64,000 bases of DNA from Larix kaempferi (taxonomy: Eukaryota; Streptophyta; Pinopsida; Pinales; Pinaceae): assembly GCA_027924585.1 (NCBI GenBank), contig BSBM01000050.1:5484501-5548500 (forward strand), in the 5' to 3' direction. Positions 1 through 11,164 of the stretch are shown here, piece by piece (the first letter of the stretch is position 1; each line of letters starts with the position of its first letter). Both the position numbers and the translations under genes were made by a program. Below the pieces are notes generated by a model that was not told the DNA's origin, made no database searches, and worked only from the letters and a program-made list of their open reading frames with translations.

Positions 1-8
1 CCAAAAAT

Positions 9-285
9 GGTTCGTTCCAAATCAAGGTTGCCAAAACCAGTTCCAAAAGTGCCAAAACCGGTTCCAAAAGTGCCAAAACTGGTTCCGAAAGTGCCAAAAC
101 CGATTCCAAAAGTGTCAAAACCGATTCCAAAAGTGCCAAATCAAGGTTCCAAAAGTGACAAAACCAGTTCCTAAAGAGCCAAAATCGGTTCCAAAAGTGC
201 CAAATCCGGTTCCAAAAGTGACCAAACCGCTTCCAAAACTGCCAAATCCATTTCCAAAAGTTCCAAATCCAGGTTCCAAAACCAT
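9..285. repeat. 21-bp minisatellite
   Basis: Tandem array with a unit close to CCAAAACCGGTTCCAAAAGTG, about a dozen copies, diverging toward the right-hand end. The period is divisible by three, so translated on the plus strand it gives a heptad of the type V-P-K-P-V-P-K; the frame is open from the window edge to a TAA near 173, and a shifted frame continues to 370. The array may extend left of the window. Whether it was ever coding cannot be decided here. Confidence 0.9.
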
Positions 286-363
286 ACTTTTTATTTTGAT
301 ATTGCCACTTTTGAAATTAGTTTTTTCGGTGTTCCGATATGATAATTATGACAGTTATTTGAA

Positions 364-478
364 GTTGTAAAAAATATACATATTATCAAATGAATCCGTG
401 TCTGTATAATATGACGGTCATTTCAAGTTGAATTTCATTAAACAACACCCCATTTTGAATGAGGCTCGAGATAAATGA
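364..478. repeat. Dispersed repeat, copy 1 (GTTGTAAAAAATATAC family)
   Basis: This segment, with the landmark TATAATATGACGGTCATTTC and ending GGCTCGAGATAAATGAATG, recurs at 12927-13037, and its right half recurs at 6435-6496. In two copies it leads directly into the GAAGGG palindrome family, so it is probably the left part of the same dispersed element. Confidence 0.7.
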
Positions 479-1440
479 ATGAAGGGTTGGCCGATCCTTC
501 TTCTGCCCACTATTATTTTCATAATAGTTCTAGACTGCAAGAAGGGTGGTTCAATCCTTCTTGTGTTCACCATTCTGGATACAAGTGAATTGTCGGATAT
601 TGGTGTTCTCAATTATATACTAAAAGAAGGGGCTGCGGATCCTTCTTGTCGACAGTCGGAAGTCCGGAGAAATATTGTTAAGATGTTATAACTTAGGCAA
701 TGTCCTGATCTCTACCATATACTGTGGAATTTGGTAGTGGGGAATTGTCGTCCCAACCTTCATAGATTAAATAATTTTTCATTTCTCTTTTAAATGAAGG
801 GTCGACCAACCCTTCTTGTGGTTAGTATTTTTGCAGTCTTCACCATTCATAATATACATGAATTGACAGCCTATACTTCATAGGTTGAATATTTGCACAA
901 TTCCATCATAAATGAAGGGGCGGTCGACCCTTCTTTTGATCAATATTATTTTCATACTAGTTCTAGACTGTAAGAAGGGTCGTCCAATCCTTCTGGTGTT
1001 CACCAGTATGGATACAGGTGAATTGTTGGATATTTGCGTTCACAATTATCTACTAAACGAAGGGTCGGCTGACCCTTCTTGTGATTCGTATTTTTTCAGT
1101 CTTGACCATTCTGGTTATACATGAATTGATCTCTATTTTGGAAGGCCAAAATATCACACGTGTGAGCCTCAAAGAGAGAACTGACACCATAGGAAGTGAT
1201 GACATGGCATGTATGATGACATGGAATGTGTGATGAGGTTGGAAAGACACATGATGGTGTTCTGGTGCTATCATTAAGTAAGTGTCTTAATCTGACATCA
1301 TTCTGGAAAAGTATGACAAGTTTATGAAACTTTGGAAATTGACAAAGTATGGAAAAAGTAGAAAAAAATGCTCTGAGAGAATGCCCTCCATAATTCATGG
1401 TTTGAGAAAAATGCACGCACCATCATATCATTTTATAGCT
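477..1440. repeat. Palindromic repeat block A1
   Basis: Succession of short palindromes of the form GAAGGGTCGGCCGACCCTTC, here near 479, 541, 627, 793, 912, 973 and 1058, with about 65-115 bp between them. The intervening sequence is conserved among copies (for example TATTATTTTCATACTAGTTC and GGATACAGGTGAATTG). From about 1100 it continues into a tail rich in GATGACATGGCATGTATGAT, which recurs at 7130-7470 and 8040-8330. Open frames of about 70 codons starting M-K-G-R pass through the units but look like repeat by-products. Probably non-coding parts of a mobile element family. Confidence 0.85.
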
Positions 1441-1621
1441 TGTTGAAGTGGCTATCTAGTCATGGTCTCAGTTTTCCTTAATCATTTATGAGGAGAAAGT
1501 TATAAGTATGCAAAAATAGGGTTTCAGGATCAACCTTGGAGAAAATCTTGGAAATGACCAAGTGTTGGAAAACTGGTTTAGGTGGCCTTGGGAAAATGCC
1601 CGCCATAACTCATGGGATAAT

Positions 1622-1676
1622 GATAAAAGGGCGGTTAGATCAACGACTATTCGATAAAGGGCGGTTAGATTGACGA
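1622..1676. repeat. Short tandem duplication GATAAAGGGCGGTTAGAT
   Basis: Two direct copies of GATAAA(A)GGGCGGTTAGAT separated by 31 bp, upstream of a TATA box and a protein-coding remnant. They could be promoter elements or a chance duplication. Confidence 0.6.
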
Positions 1677-1837
1677 TCTATAATCTTTCCGCACCGCCAA
1701 CATGCCCGACGTAATGGAGGTCTGAGCGATTGCGAAATACCATACTGCTGTACGCGTGTCATCTCCACATAATTCTGCAATTAGAGAAAGCGGTAAGGAA
1801 AAACACCATCCTGCATTGCGAAACCACCTTCGGGGTG

Positions 1838-1845
1838 TATAAAAG
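1838..1845 (+). promoter_or_regulatory. TATA box (TATAAAAG)
   Basis: Good plant TATA match about 155 bp upstream of the ATG at 2000 that opens the coiled-coil family remnant. Together with the GC-richer upstream stretch (1680-1830) it looks like the original promoter, with transcription expected to begin near 1870. Inferred from position and consensus only. Confidence 0.5.
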
Positions 1846-1999
1846 AGAAGGGCACGTCAAAAATTGACTTTTGTGTTACGAACGACAGAGGATTGGAACA
1901 TGTCTGTGCTGCTCGAAAGCGACAGAGCATAGTTTATTCATCCTGTCCGTGCCAGGTAGGTCCTCTTAACTCGTGAAAGTAACTAGAATTGTTTACATA

Positions 2000-4900
2000 A
2001 TGGAAGGAAGTAGTGAAATTGTCCGTCAGAGCTTTGAAACTATGAGGATAGGAGAAACCCTAGTGGACAGAGATAGTGACATTCGTGACCCCATAATGGT
2101 TAAATTCTCAGTTTTGGAAATGAAAAGCAAGTTGGAGGGTTTATATAAACAAAATTTGGATGTGCAAAATGTTTATAAGTCTCGTTTTATCCATTTCTGT
2201 CCCGAACAACCTTCAGGGTTTCCGGAATTCGTTTCGTGGTGTGTAGTAAATTATTCTCAGAGTCAAAGAGTCATTATGAATTCATCACGAAAGAAAATTC
2301 TTTTCCGTGTAAATGTGTCTACCATTAGGAAAGCTCTAGTAGTACCCCTGTTTTCCTCCCACCACCAGGAAGATTTTGCCGAAGAAACCCTAGTTAGCCA
2401 GTACAGAGAGTCATCCCTTGAGACCAAACAAACATTCATGACCATTTGTCTGAAACTTGGCCTTGCCATGATAACACCCCCTATCCACTTGACATTAATT
2501 TATTTGATGAAAATTCACAGTTAGTTTTGTCACTCATTTCACAGTTTTTAGGGTTTGATGATGATTCCATGGTCACATAGGTCTAGTTAAGTTTTCTTTT
2601 TAGATTAAGTGTTGCTAAACTAGAAATGGATTACAGTCAAGTACCCTACCTTAAATTTGATGAATTCTTGGCTCGGAACATCCACTCTTAGTTAGTGAAT
2701 TTCCACACTTCGAGACATTTCAGATTCCAGACACACCTGATGAAAATGCTCCTGTTTAGCAGTCGAGAAGATTTACATTTCCCACAATCTGTGTTTTCAG
2801 AAACAGTGGAAGACAGTATGTTTAATTTTATGAATTTTATTTTATCAGAAGTATATAGATTGATGTTTGGAGAAAATTCGCCTAGAGTATTATCAAAGAT
2901 GAAGACCCTGATGCAATTAATCCCAAAAAAAGCAATTGGAGATTGGTTTTAAGGGAAGCAAGATACAGTAATTAGACTTTATGGATTTGTTAGGGAGCCC
3001 TATATTCTACCAGCCTTTTTGACTCCGAGAGTTTTTGCTTTGGAGTTTATCAGACAAAAATTGACAGTAGAAAATGACCATTTTCTACATTTCAAGAAAG
3101 CTACAAATATAAAGTTCCCTTTAAAAATCGGTCCTTTTATCATCAAGAACAAGAATGCTCTCCCTTTTGTTCTCTTGCCTTCTGTCATGTTATTTCTGAA
3201 AGAAGGAAAGAGAACAAAAATAAATCCTTTGATCACCAAGAGGTTGAAGGATTGGTGAAGATGGAAAATTTACTACAATATGAATCATACACAGAAGTTT
3301 CGGGAAGTTCACATGCTAATCCTTCTACCTTGGATAAAGTTTCAGCTGAGTTGGTACCTACCCTAGGAAAGGTTGAAGCAACAAGTAAAAGAAGTTTTTA
3401 TGAAAGTACTGATATGCAGGTGGAGGAAGAAAGAGAAGCCAAAATATTAAAATCAAGCCAGCAAGTTGAAGTAGTTGTATCTAACAAAGAAAAGGGAATG
3501 AAGAAAGAAAAATACCGAGGGACAGGAATTCAAGTACAGGAATATGAATTTGATGAGGCAAGAGCTGCAGGTGATTCTAGAAAATTTCATTCAAGAGATG
3601 TATTATGTGTAAAATATGGCAAATACAGACAAAAAACAACATAGGCAATGCATAAGTTGTTTCCAGAAGTAAGGAATGTTGCTGATTCAAAAATTACTTT
3701 GATGACTAGCAGAGATCCAGACAAAAATACTTTGAATTTGGCCATATCGTCTGATGATAAGGTCACAGAAATGAAATTGAATTTGCAGAAGATAACAGTC
3801 CCTGATAAAATTCACCTACACAGACAGACTGGAGAGGTGATTTATGTTGATATGATGAAAGCTACTTTAATAGTGGAAAAACTACAGAAAACAGTGAACA
3901 GGCTGCAAATCCAGTTGAGGAAAGAGAAAACAGAGAACAAAGCTCATCAGCTGCAAATAAAAAGATTACAAGATGACTTGGTGAAGAGAAATGATGAACC
4001 AAATAGAGGGGAGGCAATTAAAAATCTTTTAGTTGAGAAAGAAAAGAATATCCAATTACTTCAGCAAAAGGTTAGAATTCCAGCAACTCGGATAATTCAA
4101 GCCTCTGAATTAACTGTGCTAGAACAAGAAAAAGAAACTTCATCTCGAGAATTGGATGACTGTCTTGTTAAATTTATCAAGTTTGAGGAAAAAGAGGAAA
4201 TTTGGGAGAAAGATAGATCGAGTCTTAAGATTGAAATTGAAGATCTAAAGGCCAAATTGGCAAATACAGCACAAGAGAAGCAAGGAATAGATCAAGGCAA
4301 CAAAGAAACAAGCACAGATGATATAGTTCAAGCTATGTCCCAAGTTAGCTTGAAAGAGGTGGAGATCATAGAACTAAAAGAAGAAAAACAAAGACTAGAA
4401 GAGGAAAATCAGAAAAAGGAAAATGAAATAAAAGAGTTGACAAAAAACAATAAAGATTTGGTAGGCAGAAATCAGAGGATGATAGTTCAAGTGACAGGAC
4501 AACTAGCATTGCAAGGTGCAAAGCGTTTGATTTGGGATTCAATCATCTATAAGGCTGCAAAATTGAAATCTTATTTAGATTTTATGAAGACAAAGAAAGC
4601 CATAGCAAATGATAGCTTACAAAGTTGTAAAGCAATGATAGAAGTTTTAGATAAGATACCAAAAGATACAGCCCAGGGTACCATAAGTTTCTTAAATACT
4701 CTGACAGAAGGTGATTTGAAAGTAATGGCTATCAAAAACAGGGTAACAGTCATAACTTGGGCTAGGAGAGTCCTTGGAAAACATTCTCACATTGAGAATG
4801 TTCAGGCTAGTGCAGAACATATGAAGGAACAATTTGAAGCGTTCAAAAAGGGATTTGAAAAGGTTATACAAAAGGGACTGCCTTATTTTTGGGATGAAAA

Positions 4901-5205
4901 TAATGAATTAATTTCCCACGACAATTATAAGGATTTACTATATAACATCGGGAAAAAAAAATGAGCAATTTCAAGGTTTGACTCATGTTCTAACAAGGAA
5001 AAATCTACTGAAGAAACTCGCCCTTGACTTTGAAATTCTAAACCAGCTGGCCATGATAGCTGAAAAGATTCCTCCAACTTCCATTTCAGAGAACATAGAG
5101 ATGAAAGTTTTGGTCGAGGAGATGACTGGTTATGAGGTAACTTCTACAGAGCAATGGAAGACAGTGGAGAGATATGGGAAAATGAAGTACACCTTGCACA
5201 CTTGA
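2000..5205 (+). pseudogene. Coiled-coil family protein, copy 1, broken
   Basis: Product not recognised. The first ATG in the frame is at 2000. The N-terminal half has the landmarks FPEFVSWCVVNYSQSQRVI (about 2218-2274), LPAFLTPRVFALEFIRQ and FPLKIGPFIIKN; the C-terminal half (about 3840-4480) is a lysine- and glutamate-rich coiled coil with repeated LEEENQKKENEIKEL-type heptads. The same protein in the same order lies inverted at 20284-23679, so this is a real family of about 900-1000 residues. Breaks: frameshift in a C-run near 2474, TAG near 2575, TAG near 2690, TAA near 2950, frameshift near 3200, TAG at 3642, and a frameshift in an A9 run near 4955. The frame from 3252 to 4964 is otherwise open. 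It could be a gag-like protein of an uncharacterised mobile element or a multicopy host gene; no polymerase or transposase motif is visible in it. Confidence 0.7.
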
Positions 5206-5215
5206 GGACTACTGT

Positions 5216-5650
5216 TCGAGAAAGAAGCACTGTCAGCAGCTAAAGTCAATAGAAAGACATCAAATGTTATATTATGAGAAATTTTGGAAATTGTATAAAT
5301 TTTGATCGAAATGGAATGTAATAGTTAGTTTATAATTTTATATTTTTAGTTATGAAGCAGTTATGGTTTTACCTCAAGAGGTTTTACAATGTATAAAAGA
5401 CAATTTTTGGCAATGTAGTAAGTGTTGGAACCCGTGAAGAGATACTCGTTTTGTATTGAGCCCTTCAATTTTGAATAAAGATGGCCGAGCAGAGTTGATG
5501 CATATTTTCAAGAGTAAAAATTCCGGTGTTATTTTATTCAAAGGATTAGATGTTTTTTTTTGGCAATGTAGTAAGGGTTAGAACCCATGAAGAGATACTT
5601 GTTTTGTATTGAGCCCTTCAAAGGATTAAAAAGAATGTGACTATCCTGTC
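5216..5650. repeat. Downstream spacer with tandem duplication
   Basis: AT-rich 3' flank of the preceding remnant. It holds two direct copies of a 60-bp segment starting GGCAATGTAGTAAG (5409-5468 and 5562-5621), separated by about 90 bp. The sequence ATTCAAAGGATTA also occurs twice. No coding potential seen. Confidence 0.7.
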
Positions 5651-5990
5651 AATGATGAGTTAATTAACAAAGTAAATTATGACGATAATGACTGCGCTGT
5701 GATTGCAGAATGTGAAACAATATGAATCAAGGAAAGAAATTGACTAGTGCATAACCTGCATATGAATGATAAATCAAGCACATAGATTTATATGTTTTAT
5801 GATTTAAAAATACAAAACAGAGTTATTAGGTGTATGTATGAAAAACCAAAATGAATCAAGGAAACTTGATACACATAGCAAAAGAAAGTAAAATAGAAGC
5901 TAACTGAAATTATTTAAAGATTGTAAAACATTACAAGTATCCAAGTACAGAGTGTCTCCAGTTCTCTCCTTCGATGGTCCCCCCCATTCA
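5650..5990. repeat. Direct repeat DR1, left copy
   Basis: About 330 bp, with landmarks GCAGAATGTGAAACAATATG, TTATATGTTTTATGATTTAA and CCAGTTCTCTCCTTCGATGG, present again in the same orientation at 11590-11935. It ends with the same CCAGTTCTCTCCTTCGATGG phrase, after which the copies diverge. The pair could be remnant LTRs or two fragments of one dispersed element; TG..CA ends and target duplications were not found. Confidence 0.75.
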
Positions 5991-6014
5991 TGCGATTTGC
6001 CCAGTATTATTTCC

Positions 6015-6220
6015 ATACTAGTTCTACACTGCAGGAAGGGTTGTCGATCCTTCTTGTGCTCACCATTCTGGATACAAGTGAATTGTTGGATATCGGTGTT
6101 CTCAATTATCTACTAAACGAAGGGTCAGCCGACCCTTCTTGTGTTTAGTATTTTTCCATTATTGACCATTCTGGTTATACATGAAATGACGGCCTAGCCT
6201 TAGTATTTTTCCATGATTGA
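6015..6220. repeat. Palindromic repeat block A2
   Basis: Member of the GAAGGG..CCCTTC family with centres near 6040 and 6120. It begins directly after direct repeat DR1, suggesting DR1 and this family abut in some copies. Confidence 0.8.
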
Positions 6221-6244
6221 CCATTCTAGTTTTTGGTTGTAAAT

Positions 6245-6440
6245 GTTTTCCAATAATCGTGGATCTGATGCCCTCAACCCACAATTGTGGATTGTGGGAA
6301 GAGTATTGTAAATGTTTGCGTTCTGCGTTTCTGCAACCCGCAATGCAGATTGCGGGAACTGTTTGAATAATGGATTTGCAACATGCATTTCCGCAACATG
6401 CAACCCGCAATGAGGATTGCGGAAACTTTGGTTTATTTTC
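6245..6440. repeat. Palindromic repeat block C1 (CCGCAATTGCGG family)
   Basis: Several imperfect dyads of the type GCAACCCGCAATTGCGGATTGCGGG, here near 6285, 6340 and 6405. It is followed by the tail of the GTTGTAAAAAATATAC family. The same family occurs at 7478, 8335, 19255 and 63078. No protein-coding function supported. Confidence 0.8.
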
Positions 6441-6494
6441 ATTTGAAGTTGAATGCTGTTAACCAACACCCCATTTTTGAATCAGGCTCGAGAT

Positions 6495-7470
6495 AAATGA
6501 ATGAAGGGGCAAGAGACCCTTCTTCTTCCCACTATTATTTTCATAATAGTTATAGACTGCAAGAAGGTGGTTTGATACTTCTTGTATTCACCATTGTGGA
6601 TACAAGTGAATTGTCGTTTATTGGTGTTCACAATTATCTACCAAAAGAAGGGGCGACCGACCCATCTTGTCGACAGTCGAAAGTCAGGATAAATATTGTT
6701 TACATGTTATAACATAGGCAATGTCCCGATCCCTACCATATTCTGCGGAAGTCAGTAGTGGGGAATTGTTGTCCCAACCTTCGTAGATTAAAAACTTTTT
6801 CATTTCTCTTTTAAATGAAGGGTCGACCAACCCTTCTTGTGCTTAGTAGTTTTTCAGTATTCCCCATTCATTATATACATATATTGATAGCCTATACTTC
6901 GTAGGTTGAATATTTTCACAATTCCCTCATAAATGAAGGGGCATCCAACCCTTCTTCTGCCCAATATTATTTTCATACTAGTTCTAGACTACCAGAAGGG
7001 TCGTCCGATCCTTCTTGTGTTCACCAGCCTGGATACAAGTGAATTGCTAGATATCGGTGTTCACAATTATCTACTAAATGAAGGGTCGGCCGACCCTTAT
7101 TGTGATTTATATTTTTCCAGTCTTGACCATTCTGGTTATACATGAATTGATCTCTATTTTGGCAAGCCAAAATCTCACACGATAGGAAGTGATGACATGG
7201 CATGTATGATGATATGGCATGTATGATGACATGGAACGCGTGATGAGGCTGGAAAGACACATGATGGTGTTTTGGTGCTATCATTAAGTTAGTGTTGCAA
7301 TATGACATCATTTTGGAAAAGTATGAAAAGTTTGTGAAACTTTGGAAATTAACAAAGTATGGAAAAAGTAGTAAAAAACGCTCTGAGAGAATGCGCAACA
7401 TAATTCATTGTTTGAGAAAAATGCACGCACCATCATATCATGCTATAGCTTGTTGAAGTGGCTATCTAGT
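6495..7470. repeat. Palindromic repeat block A3 with tail
   Basis: Near copy of block A1: palindromes near 6497, 6570, 6650, 6815, 6935, 6995 and 7080 in the same order and spacing. It is followed by the GATGACATGGCATGTATGAT tail from about 7180 and the phrase TTTGAGAAAAATGCACGCAC. The order of subunits is conserved over about 950 bp, so blocks A1 and A3 are two copies of one larger repeat. Confidence 0.85.
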
Positions 7471-7477
7471 TATACAT

Positions 7478-7725
7478 GATTGCGGATTGCAGGAAGTGTT
7501 TGAATAATGGATTTGTGACATGCGTTTCTGCAACCCACAATCCACAATGCGGATTGCAGAAACTTAGGTTTGTTTTTATTTCGAGTTGTAGTCCCGCAAC
7601 CCGCAATTGCGGATTGTGGGAACGTTGTATATATTTCCAAAAAATTAAACCCCCGCAACTCATCTTCCGCATTCCACAGATTAAATATCAGTCATTGATT
7701 TGTCTTAATCTTACGGACCAGATTT
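7478..7725. repeat. Palindromic repeat block C2 with TATA-like motif
   Basis: CCGCAATTGCGGATTG-type dyads near 7485, 7540 and 7600, followed immediately by GGGAACGTTGTATATATTTCC and then a CCCCGCAACTCATCTTCCGC leader-like segment. This arrangement is repeated in block C3 and, with divergence, near 63340. It looks like a promoter with upstream inverted repeats, but no downstream gene is intact here. Confidence 0.75.
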
Positions 7726-7857
7726 AACTCGACGAAATTAATAAATATGTTGATTTTGTTTCTATTTCCTTTTATTATTTTCCATCTTCAAAAATTACCT
7801 GCTGTGTGGATTTTACTGCGAGTTTTTACTAGGGGTCGTTTTTGCCATTTTTTTCAG

Positions 7858-8330
7858 CTTAAATGAAGGGTCGACCGACCCTTCTTCTGCCCAATATTAT
7901 TTTCATACTAGTTCTAAGCTACGAAAAGGATATTCCATTCCTTCTTGTGTTCATCAGTCTGGATATAGGTGAATTGCTGGATATTGGTGTTCACAATTAT
8001 CCACTAAACGAAGGGTCGACCGACCCTTCTTGTGATTTATATTATTCCATCCTTGACCATTATGATGACATGGCATGTATGATGACATGGAATGTGTGAT
8101 GAGGCTGGAAAGACACATGATGGTGTTCTGGTGCTATCATTGAGCGAGTGTTGCAATTTGACATCATTCTGGAAAAGCATGACAAGTTTGTGAAACTTTG
8201 GAAATTGACAAAGTATGGAAAAAGTCGTCAAAACTGCTCTGAGACAATGCCCACCATAATTCATGGTTTGAGAAAAATGAATGCACCATCATATCATGCT
8301 ATAGCTTGTTGAAATGGCTATCTAGTTATA
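7858..8330. repeat. Palindromic repeat block A4 with tail
   Basis: Palindromes near 7864, 7922 and 8008, then the GATGACATGGCATGTATGAT tail from about 8060 to 8330. It is a shorter version of A1 and A3, lacking the first several units. Confidence 0.8.
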
Positions 8331-8334
8331 AATG

Positions 8335-8580
8335 ACTGCGGATGTGGGAACTGTTTGAATAATGGATTTGCGACATGCGTTTCCGCAACCCGCAATGCGG
8401 ATTGCGGATTGCAGAAACTTAGGTTTGTTTTTATTTCGAGTTGTAGTTCCGCAACCCGCAATTGCGGATTGCGGGAACGTTGTATATATATCCAAAAAAT
8501 TAAATCCCCGCAACTTGTCTTTCACATTCCACAGATTAGATTTGAGCCATCGATTTGTCTTAATCTTACAACCCAGATTT
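8335..8580. repeat. Palindromic repeat block C3 with TATA-like motif
   Basis: Dyads near 8345, 8395 and 8455 (CCGCAATTGCGGATTGCGG), then GGGAACGTTGTATATATATCC and a CCCCGCAACTTGTCTTTCAC leader. Very close to block C2 across its whole length. Confidence 0.8.
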
Positions 8581-8709
8581 TAACCGACGAAATTAATAAA
8601 TATGTTGATTTTGCTTCTGTTTCCTTTTATTATTTTTCATATTCGAAAATTACCCGCTGTGTGGATTTTACTGTGAGTTTTTACCAGGGTTCGTTTTCGC
8701 CATTTTCCA

Positions 8710-8900
8710 ACTTAAATGAAGGGTCGACTGACCCTTCTTGTGATTAGTATTTTTGTAGTCAACCATTCAGGATATACATGAATTGACATTCTATACTTCG
8801 TAGGTTAAATATTTGCACAATTCCCTCATAAATGAAGGGGCGACCGACCCTTCTTCTGCCCACTATTATTTTCAAACTAGTTCGAGACCGCCAGAAGCTT
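8710..8900. repeat. Palindromic repeat block A5
   Basis: Palindromes near 8718 and 8832 with the conserved intervening text. From about 8900 the sequence diverges into a CAGAAGCTTGACCGAGATCG-type segment with a short internal duplication (AGAAGCTTGA twice). From 9000 to 9520 nothing recognisable is seen beyond weak similarity of 9110-9160 to 63905-63955. Confidence 0.75.
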
Positions 8901-9525
8901 GACCGAGATCGACGGTTACAGAAGCTTGATGGAGATCGACGACCACAAGCGTTGTTCGCAAAAGTAAGATATGACGGTTTAAGTGTGGGCAGAGTGTTGC
9001 TATCCCATGAACAAGTTGGAAATTAGATCAATGGGTGGAAGGACAGATCTATGGATGACAGGTACTTCGGTGATTTGAGATGCATGGGGAAATGGAATTT
9101 TCATATTTATGAAGTTTTGGTAGGGACCGCATGTTTCGACGGTGCAGGTCTGGTGGGGAAAGGCATCAACGATGGAGGTTTAGTTCACAGATTGAACATG
9201 CACGGAGTATGGGCACATTCCAAATTCGCGAACCTCGGTAAAGGACGCACCTTTGGATGGTCAGGATGCGAACAGGGGCCATATTGACAGTTGATAATAA
9301 CTACGCAGATCTAAGGTGCAAGGAAGGCGATGTTTGAGAGATTGAATACTGCGGAAGGCCATGGGGCTAAGAATGAAAGAAGATCAACGGTACCAGATCG
9401 ATCATGCAAGATGGATGGCTCAGAGAAATTCCTTTATCGCTAGAGGTGCAAGAATGATAGAAAGGATAAATAATATAAAAAATGGAATGCACGGGGATCT
9501 GAGTACTGTTTGATTCAGTTGCACC

Positions 9526-9557
9526 CTTTCCCCCTTGGTCGAGGTCAAGGGGGAAAG
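9526..9557. other. Perfect 12-bp hairpin
   Basis: CTTTCCCCCTTG, an 8-nt loop, then CAAGGGGGAAAG: a perfect 12-bp inverted repeat. It lies just upstream of a broken reading frame. It could form a strong RNA or DNA hairpin; no T-run follows and no function is claimed. Confidence 0.75.
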
Positions 9558-9592
9558 TTAATTTAGATAAATTCAAATAGACTCTAGCTAAG

Positions 9593-10225
9593 CTATTTAC
9601 TACCTTGTGTGAAATCCATGAGACTTACATTGTCTTTGACAAAATGACTGGCACCTTGGGTCAGCAAGTAGAGAAAACAAAACAGGCTTCTAAAGCTATA
9701 GAAGACATCATGGATTGGCAAAATTATATTGAAGATAAGCCAGCTGATATCCCTGAGTTGGACAACCTCAAATTCAGAAGGATCCGAACTGCTGTGCGAG
9801 CTCGGGAGAATGTTATTGACATGGTACATGATACTATCAACTAGGCTCAAGCCCTTTGCAGAAGAAGATGGTATGCATAGGACAATCTCATGGAGATACT
9901 GACATTCCCTGTAATGGGGCTCATCGAGGGGGCAGATCCGCCAAAATTGATGATAGAACAGGTCAAATCCCGTTGTGATCAATTCAAGGAGAAAATCCTG
10001 CAGATTGAGCATATCCAAATTGAAGACGTGGATTGGTTGATTAAGCAACTTGTTTCCTTGGAGGCCAAGATCTATATGTTTATCCACACGTGGCATAAAA
10101 TAGCCAAAAATGAGATTGAAGGATTCATGTGTGATGCCCAACCGGGGCTCGAATATCCTCTTTATCCAGATATAGATGAATTGATAGAAGTTTGGGACAA
10201 GTGGGAAGATTTCCTCACTAAATAG
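9593..10225 (+). pseudogene. Broken helical ORF, family not recognised
   Basis: One frame runs from about 9593 to the TAG after 10223, with in-frame TAG codons at 9842 and about 9878. The translation is charged and helical (QQVEKTKQASKAIEDIM; LIEVWDKWEDFLTK at the end) with no catalytic motif I recognise. It resembles the C-terminal style of the coiled-coil family at 2.0-5.2 kb but I could not align it convincingly. The following 10240-10920 is very AT-rich and intron- or LTR-like. May be a fragment of a retrotransposon protein or of a multicopy plant gene. Confidence 0.5.
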
Positions 10226-11134
10226 AATATTCTGATTTTGTAATCCATGTTTAAGGTGAATTTATCCTTTGTATTATTTTTGTCATTTATTATTTAAGGG
10301 GTAGATCTCTCTTAGGCAAGGGATGATCATTTTTGGGGTAGAAATCGACAAAAGAAGACTGGAGATGCTCTGTTTTATGATGAGCTTGTAATTTCTTACA
10401 TAATTTCATTAATAGAGTAAAGTTATTCTCTTGCATCATATTTTGTTCATTGATCAAATTTCTTTGGTAAATATTGATTTCTACTTCAAGTTATTATCTA
10501 TGCTGTTTAATCCTTTGCAAATATTATTTCATGCAGAGATTGTTAATCTGGATTTTTCCTTATGTTAGATTTGTGTATGCATTATGTTTTAATTGAATTT
10601 CTTCAACCAAAATATTTATCGATTTTTGCAAATGATTTGCAGTAAATTATAATCTATGTTAATTTTTCAATTGACATATTGGTTACAGGTTAATCTTGAA
10701 TGAGCTTAAACACATAGTATTGCATTCAGTTAATTTTAATTGATTGATTGTAACTTAAGCAAATAAGGAATTGATCTTCTTCACATTTTTGTTAAGTGGA
10801 TGAATGTACTTATTTATTTTCACATCAAGTTAATATGCATTTAAACAAGACACCTTTTAGAGTAGGTCTAACTTAGCTTAGATTTTCCTTCCTAGGTAGA
10901 TTTGTTTTAGACTGAACACACTTTGTTTTCCTTCATTGGAAGACAGATCCTTTTAGGATCAAAACCACAAGTGCCAGCGGAGGCCTTTGTATCTGTGGGA
11001 GATCACCATCCCAAACAACTCGAGGATATGGTAATACTTGTGCATGATTATCTGAAGCCTTTGGCTGGGTTTTCTCCCTCTGTTGAGAGTTTTGGAACCC
11101 ATTCTAGCACATACACACTTGATACCTCAACAAA

Positions 11135-11154
11135 TGGTGCTAGAAGGAGGGCCT
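11135..11154 (+). other. Possible retrotransposon primer-binding site
   Basis: TGGTGCTAGAAGGAGGGCCT follows a possible LTR end (..CTCAACAAA) and precedes the gag-like ATG at 11165 by 10 nt. The layout resembles the LTR/PBS/gag start of plant Gypsy elements, but the second LTR was not found and no tRNA match was verified. Confidence 0.3.
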
Positions 11155-11164
11155 GAAGTAAAAT

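Noticed and set aside
477-1090. CRISPR-like array
   Set aside because: Palindromic units recur with spacers, but the spacers themselves are repeated among loci and the DNA is clearly eukaryotic.
912-1124. Recurring frames of about 70 codons starting M-K-G-R-x-T-L-L-L (also at 6933, 7863, 18984, 19695, 57706) as a conserved small protein family
   Set aside because: They run through the palindromic repeats, and similarity is explained by DNA-level repetition. Frames and ends vary between copies, with no start context or codon-position bias visible by eye.
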